Assembly: GCF_900156105.1 (NCBI RefSeq)
Contig: NZ_FTMS01000004.1
Location: 1 to 64,000 of the forward strand
Direction of reading: 5' to 3'
DNA length: 64,000 nt
Source: Alkalispirochaeta americana
Lineage (GTDB): Bacteria; Spirochaetota; Spirochaetia; DSM-27196; Alkalispirochaetaceae
This document shows positions 60,940 to 64,000 of the stretch, one piece after another. The first letter of the stretch is position 1; each line of letters starts with the position of its first letter. The position numbers were made by a program, and so were the translations under genes. The notes under the pieces were generated by a model. That model did no database searches. It worked only from the letters and a program-made list of their open reading frames with translations, and was not told the origin of the DNA.

Positions 60940-61326
60940 ATGACCGCCGACACGAATCTGCCCAATGCGGCCCATTTTTTCGCCCGTGCCCTTACAGAGT
61001 CCCCGGAGTACCAGGAGTACCTGGCCGCAGCCGGGGCGTACCAGAACGATCCCGACGCCCAGCACCTGCTGAACCAGCTTCGGGCAGTCCAGCAGGGTAG
61101 TTGCGCCAGCGCCGGGAGTTGCAGCTCCTCCAGCTGCGGCGAAGCGCCTCCTTCCCTGGAAGCGGAAACCCTCCAGGAGGAAGTTGACGCCAATCCCACC
61201 CTCTCCCGCTTTTTCACATCCCAGGAGCAGCTGGTTGCCCTTGTCCGTTCCGCCAATGCACGCCTGACCGAGCGCCTGGGTTTTGACCTGGCGGATCTTA
61301 CCAAACAGACCGGCGGCTGCTGCTGA
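60940..61326 (+). CDS. YlbF/YmcA family protein with Cys-rich segment, copy 1
   Basis: 128 aa from ATG 60940 (CAGGAG upstream). Helical YlbF-like pattern: FARALTESPEYQEYLAAAGAYQNDPDAQHLLNQLRAVQQG ... ANPTLSRFFTSQEQLVALVRSANARLTERLGFDL. A middle insert SCASAGSCSSSSCG and the C-terminal GGCC add five Cys. B. subtilis YlbF-YmcA-YaaT forms an Fe-S-containing complex that affects RNA processing; whether that applies here is unknown. Followed 24 bp later by a second YlbF-like gene. Confidence 0.72.
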   Translation: MTADTNLPNAAHFFARALTESPEYQEYLAAAGAYQNDPDAQHLLNQLRAVQQGSCASAGSCSSSSCGEAPPSLEAETLQEEVDANPTLSRFFTSQEQLVALVRSANARLTERLGFDLADLTKQTGGCC

Positions 61327-61350
61327 CCCTCCACAGAAAGGATACACCCC

Positions 61351-61734
61351 ATGAACCAGACCATGACCCACGAACTGGACCAGGCAACGGAAGCCCTGGC
61401 CGAAGCACTGGAGCAAGAGGCCCTCGTCCTGGAATACCAGAAAGCATCCCGGGAGTTCGAGACAAACCAGGACCTTCAGGCTCTGCGCCAGAAGTATACC
61501 CGGCTTGCCCAGGACCTCCACAGCAAACAGATCGATGGGACCCTGACGCAGGAGGACATCACCGGAATTCGTTCGCTCCAGTCAGAAATGCAGAACCATC
61601 CGGCCATGAAATCCTTTCTTGAGGTTCGGGAAAAGACGGTGGAGCTTCTCTCTGCCACAACCCACACCATAAGCCAGGTGGTGGGCTTTGACTTTTCGGC
61701 AACCGCAGCTCCCCCTTCGTCCTGCTGCGGATAA
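61351..61734 (+). CDS. YlbF/YmcA family protein with C-terminal Cys pair, copy 2
   Basis: 127 aa. Same overall plan as the preceding protein: ALEQEALVLEYQKASREFETNQDLQALRQKYTRLAQDL, then QNHPAMKSFLEVREKTVELLSATTHTISQVVGFDF, ending SSCCG. The two probably form a hetero-oligomer. RBS is AAAGGA upstream of ATG 61351. The flavoprotein pair follows 37 bp later, so the operon may link an Fe-S-type complex to electron transfer. Confidence 0.75.
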   Translation: MNQTMTHELDQATEALAEALEQEALVLEYQKASREFETNQDLQALRQKYTRLAQDLHSKQIDGTLTQEDITGIRSLQSEMQNHPAMKSFLEVREKTVELLSATTHTISQVVGFDFSATAAPPSSCCG

Positions 61735-61771
61735 CGCTGTCGACACCCTTCAGGCACAGGAGGCACGCAGA

Positions 61772-62611
61772 ATGCACACCCTTATCAAGAAAGAACAGCT
61801 TTCGGAGCAGGTCTACCGCTTCGAGCTCCAGGCTCCCCTGATCGCCCAGGGGAGAAAACCGGGCCAGTTTGTTCTGGTTCAAACAGACCTGGAGTTTGGC
61901 GAACGAATTCCCCTGACCATCGCCGATGCGAACCCCGAGGCGGGCACAATCACCCTGATCTTCCAGGCTGTGGGCGCCACCACGCAAAAATTGGCAACCC
62001 TCCAGGAAGGTCAGGCTATCCCGGCTATTCTGGGACCTTTGGGCCAGCCCTCGCATATCGAACGGGTGGGCCATGTGGTCTGCGTCTGCGGAGGGATCGG
62101 TGCCGCCCCCATGTACCCCATCGCCCAGGAGCTGCGGCGTCTGGGGAATCGCCTCACTGTGATTGTCGGAGCCCGTTCTGCAGAGCTCCTTATCCTGGAG
62201 GATGAACTCCGGGCCCTGGCGGATGATCTTCTGGTGGTAACCGACGACGGAAGCGCCGGGCGAAAAGCTCTGGTAACAGAACCGCTTGAAGAGTTGTGCC
62301 GGGAAAGCACGCCCCCCGTGGATCAGGTCTTTGTGATCGGCCCCCCCATCATGATGAAATTTGCCGCCGAGACAACCCGTCCCTTCGCGATTCCCACCGT
62401 GGTGAGCCTGAACACCATCATGGTGGACGGTACCGGCATGTGCGGCGGGTGCCGCGTTACCATCGGGGAGGAGACCCGCTTTGTCTGCGTGGACGGCCCC
62501 GAGTTCGACGGCCACCTGGTCGATTTCGATAACATGATGAAACGCCTCCAGAGCTACAAACATCAGGAGGCGAACGCCCGCGATATCTGCCGCCAGGGAG
62601 GCACCCCATGA
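61772..62611 (+). CDS. NfnA/SudB-like FAD/NAD-binding subunit with 2Fe-2S cluster
   Basis: 279 aa from ATG 61772. Ferredoxin-NADP reductase fold: FAD-binding RIPLTIADANPEAGTITLIFQAVG, NAD-binding VCVCGGIGAAPMYPIA, and the C-terminal cluster site GTGMCGGCRVTIGEETRFVCVDGPEFDGH, with three Cys plus Asp as in NfnA/PyrK relatives. It overlaps the next gene by 4 bp (ATGA). Together they resemble NADH-dependent ferredoxin:NADP oxidoreductase (NfnAB), or the related sulfide dehydrogenase SudAB. Confidence 0.88.
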   Translation: MHTLIKKEQLSEQVYRFELQAPLIAQGRKPGQFVLVQTDLEFGERIPLTIADANPEAGTITLIFQAVGATTQKLATLQEGQAIPAILGPLGQPSHIERVGHVVCVCGGIGAAPMYPIAQELRRLGNRLTVIVGARSAELLILEDELRALADDLLVVTDDGSAGRKALVTEPLEELCRESTPPVDQVFVIGPPIMMKFAAETTRPFAIPTVVSLNTIMVDGTGMCGGCRVTIGEETRFVCVDGPEFDGHLVDFDNMMKRLQSYKHQEANARDICRQGGTP

Positions 62612-64000
62612 GCCACAAACCCTCTGAAGAACTTCATAACCTGGCCCGCACCCAGTGGGCAGCGCTTCAGGAAACACTCCAGGAACGCTCCCTGAAGCCA
62701 AAGGAACGCCTGGCCTTGCCCCAGCAGGAAATGCCCTCCCAGGATCCTCTGGAACGGCGATGCAACATGCACGAGGTTGCCCTGGGATACACCGAAGAGC
62801 AGGCCCGGATCGAGGCCGAGCGCTGTCTCCAGTGCCCCACCGCGCCGTGCGTTGCCGGGTGCCCCGTAGCGATCGATATTCCCCGGTTTATCCGCGAGAT
62901 AACCGAAGGCAACTATCAGAAAGCCCTGGGGGTTATCCAGGAAACAAGCCTTCTCCCCTCGATCTGCGGCCGCGTCTGCCCTCAGGAGGTGCAATGTCAG
63001 GCCCCCTGCACCGTAGGAAAGGCCCTGAAGGATACCTTTGCCTCGGTCTCAATCGGCCGTCTGGAGCGATTTGTGGCAGACCGGGCCGCAGGCAGCTCCC
63101 CGGCTCCCCAGGTAAAACCCGAGACGGGGCGCCGCGTGGCGATCATCGGCAGCGGTCCCGCCAGCATCACCGCTGCCGCCGATATCCGGCGCGAGGGCCA
63201 CGCCGTTACCATCTTCGAAGCCTTCCACAAACCGGGGGGGGTTCTGGTCTACGGCATCCCCGAGTTTCGGCTCCCCAAGCGGATCGTTCAGGACGAGCTG
63301 GCAACCCTGGAAGCAATGGGCGTCTCGATCGTCCCCAATTTTCTGGTAGGACGCACCCGCACCCTGAAGCAACTTCTGGAAGAGGACAGCTTCGACGCGA
63401 TCTTTATCGGGAGTGGCGCGGGTCTGCCCAAGTTCATGCACATCGAGGGGGAGAACCTGGTGGGTGTCTTCTCGGCCAACGAGTTTCTCACCCGAAGCAA
63501 CCTCATGAAAGCCTACAACCGGGATGAGGCGGCTACGCCGATCTTCGAAGCGCCCGTCGTGGCCGTTCTCGGAGGAGGAAACGTCGCCATGGATGCCGCC
63601 CGCACGGCGGTACGGCTCGGTGCTCAGGAGGTGCATCTCTTCTACCGTCGAACCCGGGCAGAGATGCCCGCCCGGGCCGAGGAGGTAGACCACGCCGAGG
63701 AGGAAGGCGTGATCTTTCACTTTCTCCGGAGCCCCACGCGCATCCTGGGCGACCAGGACGACCGGGTCCAGGCGATCGAAGTCCTGGAGTACGAGCTGGG
63801 AGAACCCGACGAATCGGGCCGACGCCGCCCCGTGGCAGTTCCCGGCAGCGAATATACCGTCCCCGTGAACGCCGTGATCGTCTCTATCGGCAATGATTCG
63901 AACCCCCTTCTGACAGCCACAACCCCGGAACTGGAAACGAACCGCTGGGGAAACATCGTCGCCGACGAAAGCGGACAGACCAGTATGGACCGGGTCTTTG
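62608..64000 (+). CDS. NfnB/GltD-like FAD/NADPH oxidoreductase subunit (3' end outside window)
   Basis: First 464 residues are visible; the frame is open at the edge. The N-terminal Fe-S domain has CLQCPTAPCVAGCPVAIDIPRFI and SICGRVCPQEVQCQAPC. Dinucleotide motifs follow: VAIIGSGPASITAAADI with KPGGVLVYGIPEFRLPK (FAD), and VAVLGGGNVAMDAARTAVRLG with FYRRTRAEMPARAEE (NADPH). This is the glutamate synthase small subunit family. Pairing with the NfnA-like gene favours transhydrogenase/bifurcation over glutamate synthase. Confidence 0.88.
   Translation, partial: MSHKPSEELHNLARTQWAALQETLQERSLKPKERLALPQQEMPSQDPLERRCNMHEVALGYTEEQARIEAERCLQCPTAPCVAGCPVAIDIPRFIREITEGNYQKALGVIQETSLLPSICGRVCPQEVQCQAPCTVGKALKDTFASVSIGRLERFVADRAAGSSPAPQVKPETGRRVAIIGSGPASITAAADIRREGHAVTIFEAFHKPGGVLVYGIPEFRLPKRIVQDELATLEAMGVSIVPNFLVGRTRTLKQLLEEDSFDAIFIGSGAGLPKFMHIEGENLVGVFSANEFLTRSNLMKAYNRDEAATPIFEAPVVAVLGGGNVAMDAARTAVRLGAQEVHLFYRRTRAEMPARAEEVDHAEEEGVIFHFLRSPTRILGDQDDRVQAIEVLEYELGEPDESGRRRPVAVPGSEYTVPVNAVIVSIGNDSNPLLTATTPELETNRWGNIVADESGQTSMDRVF

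Overview
The window is a GC-rich bacterial chromosome segment with a diderm, fermentative gene set. It has TonB/ExbBD with a TonB-dependent receptor, several lipoproteins and beta-barrels, a Na+-pumping oxaloacetate decarboxylase, a glycyl radical enzyme, an archaeal-type-free AsnA, a hydrogenase-based sensor and CheX/CheY chemotaxis-type genes. I infer a free-living anaerobic or facultative spirochaete (Spirochaeta/Alkalispirochaeta-like). That rests on family resemblance only; no rRNA or other marker gene is present. No tRNA, rRNA or CRISPR array was seen.

Layout. 1-3650 is an accessory patch: two truncated and one full-length Rpn-type nuclease/transposase genes, a frameshifted transposase remnant, direct repeats of 200 and 51 bp, and an AT-richer DUF4258/YgiT-type toxin-antitoxin pair lying between the 51-bp repeats. 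3.8-5.4 kb holds a divergent TetR regulator and an ABC-type membrane protein that has no ATPase. 5.5-11.8 kb holds an outer-membrane-type protein, a sugar ABC importer (binding protein and two permeases), a ROK kinase and a DeoR regulator. 11.8-15.3 kb holds a sugar-nucleotide-reductase-like SDR and an orphan glycyl radical enzyme. 15.5-18.7 kb is oadGAB. 18.7-22.5 kb is a signalling cassette of TRAP-type binding protein, histidine kinase and diguanylate cyclase. Then follow asnA and a type Vd patatin autotransporter.

25.9-28.4 kb carries two overlapping genes that align end to end with type III restriction-modification Res and Mod but have lost essentially every catalytic motif. This is the most novel-looking item. 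28.5-38.2 kb is a ten-gene heme operon: TonB receptor, HmuY-like lipoprotein, ExbB, ExbD, TonB, ABC permease, ATPase, HutW/ChuW-type radical SAM heme-opening enzyme, binding protein and flavodoxin. A Cys-rich AraC regulator diverges from it. 39.2-42.9 kb is a three-gene relay in which an [FeFe]-hydrogenase-like sensor is fused to a CheA-like kinase, followed by CheX and CheY.

43.2-49.7 kb holds a uracil/xanthine permease, two large lipoproteins and a LuxR-type regulator fused to a catalytically dead alpha/beta hydrolase. 49.7-58.2 kb is a self-contained PTS operon (1-phosphofructokinase-type kinase, EIICB, EIIA, L-sorbose-1-phosphate-reductase-like dehydrogenase, its own HPr and EI, and an MtlR-like regulator). 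58.5-64 kb holds an OmpA-like protein and an FGE-fold lipoprotein sharing an N-terminal domain, two YlbF-like proteins with C-terminal Cys-Cys, and an NfnAB-like flavoprotein pair that runs off the window.
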